Shown: positions 1-9,304, counted from the stretch's first letter. The stretch is 53,219 bases of DNA from Porphyromonas levii DSM 23370 (GCF_000379925.1 NZ_KB904316.1:189-53407), one strand, 5' to 3'. Numbers and translations are program-made. The notes: generated from the letters alone by a model not told the origin.

Positions 1-2757
1 AAGCCTCTTATTGGCTTCTGTAATAAGGGCTGTGAGGGTGGCGTTGTCGCTCGCTCCACTCTGCCGTAGTCGTTCAAGCTCGTTAGCTAGTGCCTTTCGG
101 GCTTCTGCCTCGCTCTTTATGCTTTGATTGGTGGTCTCTATCTGCTCCTGGGTATCCTCTGGTGCTGGTGTCCAGTCGGTGTCAATGGTGCCTCGCTCTA
201 GCTTTGCATGTGATAGGGTTATTTTTCTTCTCCAATCCCAAGAAATAGTGGATAGGAGGTAGATAGCACTGAATGGTTTTCTTACTTTGAAATGATAGAT
301 GCATCGCTTCCCTTCTTTATTATCAAAAGACCCTCTGCTTTGATGTACATATTTCCAAACAGATGTATTGCTAGCAGAAGGCATAAAGGTGTACAAATTA
401 GGAGTAGCTTTCTGCTTGCCATCCTCTACCTCACCCACCTCTTCTGCTACGAAAGTAAATGTGTACTCCCCTGCTGGCAATGTCTCGCTTGTATCCCACT
501 TAAGGAGGTCGTAAGTAGTTTTTGCTTTTTCGCTTACACGTAGTAGGTTGCGTCCACCTACCTTAATATTATCCACCTTAGCGTCTACTTTATCTATGGC
601 TTTGTTAACTTCTTCGGTAGTGCCATTGGCACGCCTAAAGCTGATTTGGTCGGAGATGATTTCGCCTGTTTGGAGGTTGATTGTCATATTGCCATTGGCA
701 CTGGAGATGGCGTCAACGACCATCTGACCAGGGCTGACCATTGTGAAGCCGTAGAGACGATTGTAGGCACGATCGCCATCCGTGACGCTGGAGAGCGTAC
801 CGACGAGCAGATGGTAATGCGTAGTTGCCTCAAAAGGCAAAGGGTCGGGAGAAAGGAGGTAGTTACCTCCCTTGCCCTTACGCTCCACTTTAGCATAAAT
901 ATAGTAGCTCTGCTCCGTGTCGGTGAGAGCAGGCGAAGTGTAGCGAGCGACTGACCAGTAGCGATAGTCGGTAGACTTTCGGGCGTTGGTGACGCTCGTT
1001 ATCCCAATGCTCTGATGACGGATAAACGCATTAGGAATCATCACCCGCATACTCTGAGTGTCGTAATTGACAGCAACATTTGTTGACGTCATTGAGCCAT
1101 ACCGCTCTACGAAGTCAAACTGTGTTGCCTGACTGCCAATCAAAACCCCCATCGTCTCCACCACGCTGGGCTTAATCCGCTTAGAGAAGCCCTCAATCCC
1201 CTCCACGGCCTTTTCCACCATACCGATATGCTCTAGTGCTTGGCGATAATCTTGTCGCTGTGAGCGTTGCTGAGACCTCTGCTCTTGTTTGCGAAGTATA
1301 CTCTCTGCCGCAAGCTTACCCAGCTGGTTCCCAATATAACCACCCTCAGAGGCGTTGGTGAGCGTAAGCTCCGCCGCAAAAGGTCTATCAATAGGGTGCT
1401 GTATCGCCACAACGCGTATCTTCTCACCCTTAGGGAAGATATCCGGGTCGCTAAATAAAATATAGCTCCCAGGCACTACCTTACCTCCAATTTCCAGCCA
1501 CTTAGCATGAGTATAAGAGGGGTCGAGCTTGCCATCGAACTTGAAGCGAGAGGTCTCCAGCTTATGTAGGAATTTGCACCCCTCATGAAATAGCTCCATT
1601 GATGCCTTCTCTGTATAAGTTGGAGGGAGTGAAATACCGTAAATTGCATACCTATCTCCCACGGCTGGCATATATATACCGCCTGGCATTGTGAACCCGT
1701 CCTGTTCAGATGGAACCAGCTGGAAGCGTCTCTCCTCATGCTTGTAGCCCGTGAGGGCATCCTTAGTTTGTGCTATTTCGAACTCCCGACCCTGCAACAT
1801 ACCAGAGAGAAACACCACCATTGCCTTTTCTCCGGGTATGCGGTAATCATTAAAATTGAGGGCTTCAGGAATTGAATCGTCAAAGAAGTCCACAAAGCCC
1901 TTTGGAGTTGTCTCTGCCTTAGAGACTGCCCCCTCTCTACAAGGGTAAATCTCCGTCCCGTCAAAGCTCTCCTCTGCAAGAGATGTACCGTAATATTTAC
2001 CCTTGATGAAAGATCCAGTCTCGTCTGTGCTATAAGTCGTGCCTTCGTATTCAAAAGTTGCCGATTTGGGGAGTTGTAAGGTCATCGCTCCATAAGTAGA
2101 CGGGTTGATATTGCGACTACTACCCTCTACGAAGAGTCGCCCGATCCTCTGTGTGTCAGTGTCACTCCGTACACCTACACCTGGCAAGAAGCCTTTCCCC
2201 ATACCATAGGAGAGCGGTAGAGGGTTGTCCTTATTGAGCTCCAGCTTGCGGAGATGTATAGTCTTACCCTCCACGCGAAACTCGGTCTGATACTCCTCAC
2301 ATACCCTACGGATAGCATCCCAGCAGTATTCGTGCTTAAATGCCAAGGTCTTCACCGCACCATCCACCACATCTCCAACCTGCCAATCGCTACCCATTGA
2401 CTTAGCGACAAAGCGGACAAAGTCAATTGGCTTCCCCGTCAACACAAAGCTCAGCACAGGCTTCTCCTGCCCTGCATCCTTTATCTTGACCATCTTGAGA
2501 GCTTCCTCCTCTCCGTGCATCATACCACTGTGTACGTAATGCTCTGTATTTTCTTTTCGACATTCAAGTGGATAAAACAGAGTGTAGGTATAGCCCTCCA
2601 CTTTCACGGTAGAGCCTAATGGTAGTGTGATAGGAGTCTCACACTTTATTGTAAACTCAAAGCGGTTGCCTTCGCTTACGGAGCGATATACATTACTGCT
2701 CTCCTCGACCTCGATGGGCATTGTAGTGCCTGATGGAGTCAAAAAATCTAGTATCAT
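1..2757 (-). CDS. Phage tail-tip / receptor-binding protein, open at the window edge
   Basis: The frame is open for 919 codons from the ATG at 2757 down to base 1, so the stop lies outside the window. The start overlaps the stop of the preceding tail gene as ATGA. The N-terminal two thirds read like a tail-tip or hub protein. From about residue 727 the sequence has VDAKVDNIKVGGRNLL, then a beta-rich module and the LERGTIDTDWTPAPED motif. That combination is common in phage tail proteins with a carbohydrate-binding-like domain. After it comes a helical, charged stretch heading out of the window. DNA for the module (about 190-480) is visibly more AT-rich than its flanks, suggesting module exchange. 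Receptor binding is inferred from position and motif. Confidence 0.8.
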   Translation of the reverse strand, partial: MILDFLTPSGTTMPIEVEESSNVYRSVSEGNRFEFTIKCETPITLPLGSTVKVEGYTYTLFYPLECRKENTEHYVHSGMMHGEEEALKMVKIKDAGQEKPVLSFVLTGKPIDFVRFVAKSMGSDWQVGDVVDGAVKTLAFKHEYCWDAIRRVCEEYQTEFRVEGKTIHLRKLELNKDNPLPLSYGMGKGFLPGVGVRSDTDTQRIGRLFVEGSSRNINPSTYGAMTLQLPKSATFEYEGTTYSTDETGSFIKGKYYGTSLAEESFDGTEIYPCREGAVSKAETTPKGFVDFFDDSIPEALNFNDYRIPGEKAMVVFLSGMLQGREFEIAQTKDALTGYKHEERRFQLVPSEQDGFTMPGGIYMPAVGDRYAIYGISLPPTYTEKASMELFHEGCKFLHKLETSRFKFDGKLDPSYTHAKWLEIGGKVVPGSYILFSDPDIFPKGEKIRVVAIQHPIDRPFAAELTLTNASEGGYIGNQLGKLAAESILRKQEQRSQQRSQRQDYRQALEHIGMVEKAVEGIEGFSKRIKPSVVETMGVLIGSQATQFDFVERYGSMTSTNVAVNYDTQSMRVMIPNAFIRHQSIGITSVTNARKSTDYRYWSVARYTSPALTDTEQSYYIYAKVERKGKGGNYLLSPDPLPFEATTHYHLLVGTLSSVTDGDRAYNRLYGFTMVSPGQMVVDAISSANGNMTINLQTGEIISDQISFRRANGTTEEVNKAIDKVDAKVDNIKVGGRNLLRVSEKAKTTYDLLKWDTSETLPAGEYTFTFVAEEVGEVEDGKQKATPNLYTFMPSASNTSVWKYVHQSRGSFDNKEGKRCIYHFKVRKPFSAIYLLSTISWDWRRKITLSHAKLERGTIDTDWTPAPEDTQEQIETTNQSIKSEAEARKALANELERLRQSGASDNATLTALITEANKRL

Positions 2758-3551
2758 TTGTGTACTGTTTGGAAGTGTATAGTAAACTTGATGAAACACT
2801 TGCTTCTCTCTTGGAATGGTGCCAATTTTGATGTCTCATCCATGTGTGTATAGTAAACTCGGTTAGCGGTTCCTGCGACATTGAGAAGACGACTACCTGA
2901 TTTATCGATAGCTTTCCAGAGTGAAGAGAGGTTGCCCTTGAGTCCCTTTGTAGAAGTCGCTATCATCGTACACTCAATTGCAATGCTCTTACTTGGGACC
3001 ACCTCTGTAGGTCTCTTGAGAGCATATGGCAGTAGAGCTGTATCGTATGCTTTCTGCACGACAATTCCATAGGCGGATAGATCCACGCCATCCAGTGTGA
3101 TGTAGCACTTTCTAGTCTCCGCCTCTATCGGAAAGGCTAAACCCCTATAGAGAGCAGGCAGTGACCTCTGTTCAAACTCCACTCCAAGGATACCACAGCC
3201 TGGAGCATTATCCACCAAACCGCCTATGTGATTGTAGCCCGTAAATCGTAAAGGGGCGAGTTGGTATACCTGGCCCAACTGCCCTAGATAAAACTCCACC
3301 GAACGGGGCTCAAAAAGTGATCGCACGAGCTTTAGTCGATCTGCATTCGGGCGCAATATGGCGAACTCCATTGTAATCCTTTTGGGTTCATACTCTGGCG
3401 GAGAAATCAGGTCAGCATCTCGTAGGGTCACCTCATGCCAATCTGTATAGTCAGGCTCCTTCCGGGTGGGAAATGACCATATACTATAGTCGCTCCCTCG
3501 ATGTAGGTAGATGCCTTTTTCGTCTAATATATTGGTGCCAATCTTATTCAT
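2754..3551 (-). CDS. Distal tail (Dit-like) protein
   Basis: A 265-residue protein whose ATG overlaps the tape-measure stop (ATGA) and whose stop overlaps the start of the tail-tip gene (ATGA), so translation is probably coupled along the tail block. It follows the tape measure and precedes the large tail-tip protein, which is the usual place of a siphovirus distal tail protein linking tube and tip. The sequence is beta-rich with few charged clusters and has no signal peptide or membrane segment. I do not see a diagnostic motif, so the call rests mainly on gene order and size. Confidence 0.6.
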   Translation of the reverse strand: MNKIGTNILDEKGIYLHRGSDYSIWSFPTRKEPDYTDWHEVTLRDADLISPPEYEPKRITMEFAILRPNADRLKLVRSLFEPRSVEFYLGQLGQVYQLAPLRFTGYNHIGGLVDNAPGCGILGVEFEQRSLPALYRGLAFPIEAETRKCYITLDGVDLSAYGIVVQKAYDTALLPYALKRPTEVVPSKSIAIECTMIATSTKGLKGNLSSLWKAIDKSGSRLLNVAGTANRVYYTHMDETSKLAPFQERSKCFIKFTIHFQTVHK

Positions 3552-6500
3552 TTCTTTAATTTGGTGCCTTCAGTTCGTATAATTCTGATGTCCGACTTGA
3601 TGTCTGCTAGTGCAGACAAAAAAGCAGTGTTACGGGCGATAGTCTGCACCTCGCTGAATATTGCACGCATCACGTTGAGTCGCTCCACCGACATCGTACG
3701 CTCTACCTCCATAATGGAGACTATAGTACCTACCTTCTCGACCACTAGAGTCATCTGACCATTAAACTTAGTGATGTCATCTTGTGACGCTCTTGCGATA
3801 CCTCTTGCCGCTGCCTGCCTGCGTGTATCTGTTGCTTCAAAAGCCTTAATACCCTGCTTCGCTAGCTCCTGCCTTGCTAGATCCATATCCCGGCCAAAGG
3901 CCTCAACACCCTCCTTGTAAGTTTTGCTGAACCAAATGATATCGTCTACTATAGAGCCATCACCACTCTCACCATATGAGGCAGTCATTCGCTCCTCCAG
4001 CTGGTCAAAGAGTGACTGGAAGTGTTGCGCAAAGACCATCTGCTCTATAATGCCCTCGATCACCTTATTCACATGCTCCGCATAGTCATCTACTGCATCG
4101 TAGATATCACCATTGCGCCAAGCATTTATCAAGGTCTGCGATAGCGTCTGCCCTAGGTCTCCAGCTAAGCTCTTGAAGGTCTCTTTCATCTGTTGCTCAG
4201 CTTCGAGAGCCTTCTTGCGAATCTCCTCCCAGTTATCTACTAGCTTCTTGGTGTGGTCATCTAGCCTTTTGTAATTTGCAAGGATTTCTGGATTGAGCTC
4301 AAAAGTCTTTGTTCCTGCCTTGAGTATAGAGCCATAGGTTTTGACTAGAGAGTCAAAGATGGGTACAATTTTCTTTCTGCTTGCACCAAAGACTGCACCA
4401 AAGACTGCACCAATCCCTGCGCCAATCCCTGCGCCAATCAAATTGCCTATCCCTGGGATAAAAGAGCCAATCGCAGCGCCTACCGCCGCTCCTCCGCCTG
4501 CTCCCGTAGCTACATTCTTGCCGCTGACCACCTTGCGTGTACCCGTCTGTACACGCCCTTGCTCCATCTGCCTAAGCCCCTTGTAAAGCGCAGTCATCGC
4601 CTCTGAATACTGCTTTGCGCCAGCTATTGCACGTGCATAAGGGTTCTCAATGCCGAAAATATTCTCCCCCTTATACTCTAGCGTAGCGAGGTGCAACATA
4701 CGCTGTCGGTGCTCCGCCTCCGAGAGAGAGGCATTGTATTCCTCGATAGCCTTTCTATTCTCCTCTACCTGTTGTCGAGCCATGCCCCATATCTGCGCGA
4801 GCCCACTAATACCAGCCGATACCACCTCTACGGCATTCGCTCCATCCCTCATAGAGGTCACCACCCGGTCCACCGAACTCGATAGTGCGCCAAATACCTC
4901 ACCCACCTCTCCGCCAACACTCGAGAGAGAAGCGAAGATGCTTCGCATCCCATTTGCTAACTCCTCCAGTTTCTTTACCGGCATCTTTTTGAGTTCTTCC
5001 GAGAGCTCTCGCATCTCTGCCTTAACTTGCCTGATATCCTCTGCCGCATCTCCTCCGGCTGCCTCTATCTCCATGAGCTTAGCTAATCGCTGCTCTGCTA
5101 GCTCCAACTGTCTCCGAAGAAACTCCTCTTCTCTATGCGCACGGGTGGCATATCGCTTATCACTCATCTGTATACGGCGAAGCTCCGTGCGCTCTTCTAA
5201 GTCAATCTGCCTTAGCTCGTGCTCTCGTTGCGCTAGTTCTCGCTCCTGCAGCCTATTGCGCTCTATCAACACGCTTGCTTCTGCCAAATCCCCCTCGTTC
5301 TCCGCACTCGCACGCGCCCTCTCCTGCAGTTTACTGTAGTAATCATCGATCTGTGCCAACCTCTGATCGAGCTTCGTGGCAAACCTCCGATCCATCTCCG
5401 CCTGAATCTCCTGCATGACTGCATCAGATGCGGTATTCACATCCGCCACCTGCCTATTGTAGTCGTCATCCACCCGACTAGATAGCTTATTGAGCTGCAC
5501 CCTCTGCGGAGAGACATCCACACCATGCTTCGCTTCGATAGTACCTATTTCGTCGAGCTGCTCCATAATGAGTGTCTTACGTTCGTCGTACTCTTGCCTT
5601 AGCTTAGCTAGCCGCTTCTGCCTGCCCTCCTCCATCGCAGCAAGCGCTAGGGCGCCACTATCCCTCTCTGCATCCTCAGATATCTTAGCTAGCCGCTGAT
5701 ATACACGCTCCAAGTCTCGCTCGGCAGACTTTGTGCCAGCCACCCCCTCCCTTCCAAGAGGGCTAATCCCGGCGCCCGCAATTACCGCATCATATTTAGA
5801 GGCAAACTGCAGGTATTTCGCTACAAACCTATCGGCATTCTCAAATCCTCGCTCCGCCTCCACCCTAAGCCTTCTAGCAGCATCACGGGCAAGATCCTCT
5901 GCGGCAACCGACTTGCCGTAACCGTACCGATTTCGGTCGGAGTTTGCCATTGTAGCAGTAAGCCGATCAAAGAAGGTCGTCTTGCCGCCTCGCTCCTCTG
6001 CCTCCAGCATCTTTTCGATAGCCTTTTTATACGCTTCGCTTGCGAGCTCCATGGCTGCGGTCGCCTTGGCTCGCTCCAGCACAGCTTGCCGAAATGCATC
6101 GGCGTTCCCAATAAAAAGATTATCCGCCTCATGAGCGTCCGCAACCGCCACACCAAGCCCTTCGAAATCCTTCTGCCCCTGCCGCACGAACTTGGTTTTG
6201 GCGTCGATATCATCGCCGAGGGCTACATACGACTGCCTCATCTGCTCAAACTTCGCGATTGTGCTGCCCACCTGGCGAGAAACCGAAGCATTGAAAGCCT
6301 CTGTTTCCATCTGTGCTTGCTTCTGCTTGCTGATATATTTGTCAAGAGCGGTGATACCCCATCCGACGAGCAGGCCAATCCCTGCCGTCATAGCTCCCAT
6401 CATTACCTTGGCAGCAGTGGCAGATCCTCCCATCGCTACCGTCATCCGTTGGAGCACTCTTGTATATACCTCCTTTGCTTTAGATAATGTATGCACCCTA

Positions 6501-7180
6501 AAAGCACTCGTACTAGAGAAAGCCTGCTGTGCCTGCTGAAGTCCAATGGTAATTGCTAAGAGGGATTGTACCTTTGTCTGTATCTCTGCAAAGCGCTCGC
6601 TTTCTCCAGAGAGTACTCCCACAGCACCTGCAGCAGAGGTCACGACTCCCAAGAAGCCTTGTAGTCCAGAAATAACACCTGTCATGGCTGCTGATCCTTT
6701 GGTCATCAACTGTTGCTCTCTCACTACCCCTTGATATGCGATATTGAGTTGCTCCAGCTCCGCGCGCAACTGTCGGTATTGCTCACTATTTTCGCCACCG
6801 ACCTGTCTAAGTCGAGCCATCTCATCACGAACGTTGTACATCTTAGTTTGGAGCGTCTCCTTAGCTTGTGATGTCAGACGTAGTTCTGCTTGCAAATGCT
6901 TTAGCCCCTGAGTCTCATCTATCAGCTCACGTTTAAGGTCACTGAGTGATTGGCTTAGTTTAGCAGTAGCCTTTGGAGACTCTTTTATCGTCTGCTCCAG
7001 ATGGGCAATCTCTTTTTTAAGGCGTGCCAAGTGCTGCTGCTGTAAAGCGATACTCCTCTTCAGCTCACGCTCAGCAGCCCTCGAGCTATCAGCCATCCCG
7101 TCTATCGATTGCGCAATACTCTTACTCTCTTCTGCCGCATTCCCATTGATATTAATGGGTATTTCTACTGGATCTAGCAT
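3548..7180 (-). CDS. Tail tape measure protein
   Basis: 1210 residues. The first 150 residues and the central part (about 480-800) are charged heptad-like coiled coil. Hydrophobic patches appear near residues 170-270. A Gly/Ala-rich segment near residues 920-960 is a run of four-residue GAxx repeats encoded by a 12-bp tandem repeat at 4383-4439. Known: tape measure proteins set siphovirus tail length and combine long coiled coil with hydrophobic segments that may insert in membranes. The gene lies directly after the two overlapping chaperone frames and before the distal tail gene, as in lambda-like tails. Start 7180 overlaps the preceding frame's stop. Confidence 0.9.
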   Translation of the reverse strand: MLDPVEIPININGNAAEESKSIAQSIDGMADSSRAAERELKRSIALQQQHLARLKKEIAHLEQTIKESPKATAKLSQSLSDLKRELIDETQGLKHLQAELRLTSQAKETLQTKMYNVRDEMARLRQVGGENSEQYRQLRAELEQLNIAYQGVVREQQLMTKGSAAMTGVISGLQGFLGVVTSAAGAVGVLSGESERFAEIQTKVQSLLAITIGLQQAQQAFSSTSAFRVHTLSKAKEVYTRVLQRMTVAMGGSATAAKVMMGAMTAGIGLLVGWGITALDKYISKQKQAQMETEAFNASVSRQVGSTIAKFEQMRQSYVALGDDIDAKTKFVRQGQKDFEGLGVAVADAHEADNLFIGNADAFRQAVLERAKATAAMELASEAYKKAIEKMLEAEERGGKTTFFDRLTATMANSDRNRYGYGKSVAAEDLARDAARRLRVEAERGFENADRFVAKYLQFASKYDAVIAGAGISPLGREGVAGTKSAERDLERVYQRLAKISEDAERDSGALALAAMEEGRQKRLAKLRQEYDERKTLIMEQLDEIGTIEAKHGVDVSPQRVQLNKLSSRVDDDYNRQVADVNTASDAVMQEIQAEMDRRFATKLDQRLAQIDDYYSKLQERARASAENEGDLAEASVLIERNRLQERELAQREHELRQIDLEERTELRRIQMSDKRYATRAHREEEFLRRQLELAEQRLAKLMEIEAAGGDAAEDIRQVKAEMRELSEELKKMPVKKLEELANGMRSIFASLSSVGGEVGEVFGALSSSVDRVVTSMRDGANAVEVVSAGISGLAQIWGMARQQVEENRKAIEEYNASLSEAEHRQRMLHLATLEYKGENIFGIENPYARAIAGAKQYSEAMTALYKGLRQMEQGRVQTGTRKVVSGKNVATGAGGGAAVGAAIGSFIPGIGNLIGAGIGAGIGAVFGAVFGASRKKIVPIFDSLVKTYGSILKAGTKTFELNPEILANYKRLDDHTKKLVDNWEEIRKKALEAEQQMKETFKSLAGDLGQTLSQTLINAWRNGDIYDAVDDYAEHVNKVIEGIIEQMVFAQHFQSLFDQLEERMTASYGESGDGSIVDDIIWFSKTYKEGVEAFGRDMDLARQELAKQGIKAFEATDTRRQAAARGIARASQDDITKFNGQMTLVVEKVGTIVSIMEVERTMSVERLNVMRAIFSEVQTIARNTAFLSALADIKSDIRIIRTEGTKLKK

Positions 7181-7452
7181 TATATTATTGTGTTATTGAT
7201 TTCGTCTAACAGTGCTACATCTAATTCATCTGTTACAATTGGGCTTACTTCGCCCTGTCGCACACTAGGATTATCGGCCATCTCGAGCAATATAGTTACC
7301 CATGGAGCCCCCCATAGAAGTTCCTGCCTAGTCAGGCGCAACTTTTTCCGCACATAGCTCATAATTCCGAAAGGGCTATGAAACACAGCGGTCTTTAACT
7401 CCCCCTCACCTCTGTCGGTCTCATCACTTCTTCGCCGACCAGAGCGGCCCAA
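7180..7452 (-). CDS. Tail assembly chaperone, frameshift extension (T-like)
   Basis: A frame of about 90 residues lying -1 relative to the preceding chaperone frame and overlapping its last 58 bases. The only in-frame initiator near its 5' end is a weak TTG at 7452 with no Shine-Dalgarno-like sequence, so independent initiation is unlikely. Known: many siphovirus tail clusters express a G protein and a G-T fusion by programmed frameshifting just before the tape measure gene. This frame sits exactly there and ends on the tape-measure start codon. Inferred: it is translated as the C-terminal part of a fusion with the 7395-7802 product, probably slipping on the GGGGG run at 7401-7405. Confidence 0.6.
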   Translation of the reverse strand: MGRSGRRRSDETDRGEGELKTAVFHSPFGIMSYVRKKLRLTRQELLWGAPWVTILLEMADNPSVRQGEVSPIVTDELDVALLDEINNTII

Positions 7453-7802
7453 TTGGTAAGCGTCATAAAATCCCTGTCTCTATTGAGCGCTTGCACAATG
7501 GCGAAAAGTTCAAAAAGACTGTCGGAGCGCACATACCTTATAAGGTATCGCGTAAGCCACCGCCTAAACCACCTGATGCGCCGAGGATGATTAAGCACAG
7601 CAAGAGCGACAACCTCCGCCTGCACCTCGAGTTCACTCGCCTCATCCCGTAGCCTGCGTATCTCGAGTATCGTGCCTAGATAGAGCGGCATAATGCGGAG
7701 TTTTATGCCTTTCACACCCATCCACCTCAAACAGCGAGGGGCGGGCATTTTGAATTGCACGCCCCTCTCTAGCAAAAGATCTATAGTAGCTCGATCTATC
7801 AT
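7395..7802 (-). CDS. Tail assembly chaperone (G-like)
   Basis: 135 residues from the ATG at 7802, which overlaps the tail tube stop (ATGA). An upstream in-frame ATG at 7835 would run 34 bases into the tube gene and is less likely. The protein is helical and rich in Arg and Leu, with no membrane segment. It lies between the tail tube and the tape measure, where siphoviruses encode a chaperone that holds the tape measure during tail assembly. Its last codons overlap a second frame shifted by -1 that runs up to the tape measure gene, supporting a G/G-T arrangement. The family call is by position and overlap, not by a conserved motif. Confidence 0.62.
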   Translation of the reverse strand: MIDRATIDLLLERGVQFKMPAPRCLRWMGVKGIKLRIMPLYLGTILEIRRLRDEASELEVQAEVVALAVLNHPRRIRWFRRWLTRYLIRYVRSDSLFELFAIVQALNRDRDFMTLTNWAALVGEEVMRPTEVRGS

Positions 7803-8308
7803 ACGCTCAAAAGCTGAACAAATGCCTTCTTCCACTCGTCTGACGCCTTCTTGAGAATGAACTTGAATGGTGCCTTGCTTACCTTACCGGTACCAAAGTT
7901 GAATTCAGGGCGCACCTGACCATCCACTCGTGGTAATAGATAAGTCTTCCCTGGGTAGGTCTCAATCTTGATCGCCTTCTCGAACCTGTGAAGGTCGCCA
8001 GAGAACTCCAGCCCTATGGAAGTCTTCTCGAATCCAAGAATGCTCACCATGTCACTCTCAGAGATGTCCACAAAAGCACCAGATAGCGTATAAGGCTTTC
8101 CGGTGGACTCGGTGTACACCGGGATGTCACTCTCGTTGCAGAAAATCTCCTGCTCCTCTGGGTCTTCGCTCTTGAGCGGCATTTCATCATCACGGAGCGT
8201 ACAGGGCAATTTCGTCCATTTGGCACTCTTTACGCCTGCTGAGCTGGTGATAGGGTCTGCTATATACAACTGCTTCACTCTAAGTACTGCTAATGTCTTC
8301 TCTGCCAT
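7799..8308 (-). CDS. Major tail tube protein
   Basis: 169 residues with no membrane segment and a beta-rich composition. It includes a segment around residues 60-100 (TGKPYTLSGAFVDISESD) reminiscent of Bacteroidetes phage tube proteins. Position supports the role: it follows the head and lysis genes and is followed directly by the chaperone pair and tape measure, the standard siphovirus order. As a tube subunit it would be made in high copy. There is no sheath-like gene next to it, which argues against a contractile tail. Function is inferred from order, size and composition. Confidence 0.65.
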   Translation of the reverse strand: MAEKTLAVLRVKQLYIADPITSSAGVKSAKWTKLPCTLRDDEMPLKSEDPEEQEIFCNESDIPVYTESTGKPYTLSGAFVDISESDMVSILGFEKTSIGLEFSGDLHRFEKAIKIETYPGKTYLLPRVDGQVRPEFNFGTGKVSKAPFKFILKKASDEWKKAFVQLLSV

Positions 8309-8327
8309 AATTGTACTTTTCTATGTG

Positions 8328-8789
8328 TTAAATATTATCGTCTACTCCTCCCGTGCCAGGCTTCTTCCCGCCCTCCTCGTGAGGCTTTGTCGCTGGTGCC
8401 TTGCAGGCATCGGTCTGACACTCAAAGCGCACCTGCGCGAGCTCTGCTTTGAGGTAGGTAGAGGGCGTGTAGCGCATCTTTACCCCCTTGATGTGGGTTG
8501 CCCTAAACTGCTCGCCAGCGGGCACGCCCTTTGACTGCAATCGAGGGGTAAAAGTTCCTAGCTCGTGGAGCTTGACGGAGTAGCCCTCTCGCACATACTC
8601 GGCCACCACCTCGCCGAGATGGGTAAGGACGTTCATCACATCACCTCGACCCAGTGAGGTAATCTTCTCAAGTCGCTCCGCAATCTCGCGGATAGGGATA
8701 GAGCCCTTATTGACCTGCGTAGCCACTTGTATGTTCTTACCATCACCAAGCCTGTTTTTCTTTTCGTAAATCTTGTAAATCAATGCCAT
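8328..8789 (-). CDS. HU-related DNA-binding protein
   Basis: 153 residues. The pattern over residues 30-125 (IPIREIAERLEKITSLGRGD, then VKLHELGTFTPRLQ) matches the Bacteroidetes HU-related family, in which an HU/IHF fold is followed by a variable tail. The last 25 residues are low complexity (Lys, Gly, Pro). A good ribosome-binding sequence (AAGGAGA) precedes the ATG. Known: HU and IHF assist Mu-type transpososome assembly and DNA compaction. Here the gene lies in the late region between the lysis and tail genes, directly downstream of 22-bp repeats, so it may bind those repeats or act in packaging. That role is speculation; the family call is firm. Confidence 0.82.
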   Translation of the reverse strand: MALIYKIYEKKNRLGDGKNIQVATQVNKGSIPIREIAERLEKITSLGRGDVMNVLTHLGEVVAEYVREGYSVKLHELGTFTPRLQSKGVPAGEQFRATHIKGVKMRYTPSTYLKAELAQVRFECQTDACKAPATKPHEEGGKKPGTGGVDDNI

Positions 8790-8807
8790 ATTAATCTCCT
8801 TTAATTT

Positions 8808-8873
8808 TATTACTAGTGTTTGGTTGCACCATCACTAGTGATTGATTATCTCATCACTAGTGATCGTTTCACC
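8808..8873. repeat. 22-bp iteron array, three units (locus A)
   Basis: Three units of 22 bp each, at 8808-8829, 8830-8851 and 8852-8873. Units two and three begin CATCACTAGT, which extends to the palindrome ATCACTAGTGAT; unit one is diverged but keeps ACTAGTG. The core ACTAGTG recurs at 8812, 8834 and 8856, exactly two helical turns apart, so a protein could bind one DNA face. The array lies between the HU-like gene and the lipoprotein gene and overlaps the latter's last codons. The same unit occurs at 21286-21329. Confidence 0.85.
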
Positions 8874-9304
8874 CATCTATAACCATGTCGCCCTATAAGG
8901 ACTAATAGTGTGACGAGACCTACATACATAAAAGCCTTTTGCCACCAGCTCAGTCGGTTGACCTCCACCTCTCGCACTACCTCGACGGGCACCTCCTTTG
9001 TGACGGTGGTCTCGGCGTACTGGTATTGCTCTAAGGGCTTCTCCGCTCGGATATTGAGCATGCCATTACGCAGCTGCCACAAGAGTTGTAGACCGGTTGT
9101 CGAGACCGCCACCCCTGATGTTTCCGTGCCGTTCGAGAGCCGTTCGAAGGGCACCCGAATGAGCGCCGTATCGCGGGGGAACTCTATCGTCTTGAGCTCT
9201 ACGCTTGTCACCTCACGCACCGGCACTTGAGTCACCATCGGTTGTCGCGCCTTGCAGGAGACAAGGAGCAGAGCAAAAAAACAGACAGAAAGAAATCTAT
9301 TCAT
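8846..9304 (-). CDS. Lipoprotein with C-terminal membrane anchor, candidate unimolecular spanin
   Basis: 152 residues. The N-terminus is a lipoprotein signal with lipobox LLVSC (Cys17). A single hydrophobic segment lies near the C-terminus (about 122-138, FMYVGLVTLLVLIG) followed by a basic tail. About 100 residues between them are predicted periplasmic. Known: unimolecular spanins such as phage T1 gp11 have just this outer-membrane lipid anchor plus C-terminal inner-membrane anchor and fuse the two membranes at lysis. The start overlaps the stop of the small membrane protein gene, and a lysozyme-like gene lies just upstream, so lysis context fits. It could instead be a phage envelope protein of other function; the spanin role is inferred. 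Confidence 0.6.
   Translation of the reverse strand: MNRFLSVCFFALLLVSCKARQPMVTQVPVREVTSVELKTIEFPRDTALIRVPFERLSNGTETSGVAVSTTGLQLLWQLRNGMLNIRAEKPLEQYQYAETTVTKEVPVEVVREVEVNRLSWWQKAFMYVGLVTLLVLIGRHGYRWVKRSLVMR

Noticed and set aside
4650-5339. Plus-strand 229-residue open frame
   Set aside because: It lies entirely opposite the tape measure gene, has a low-complexity Ser/Ala composition mirroring its codon bias, and has no ribosome-binding site or family match.
7803-7835. Longer start for the tail chaperone at 7835
   Set aside because: It would overlap the tail tube gene by 34 bases; the ATGA start at 7802 matches the overlap style of neighbouring genes.
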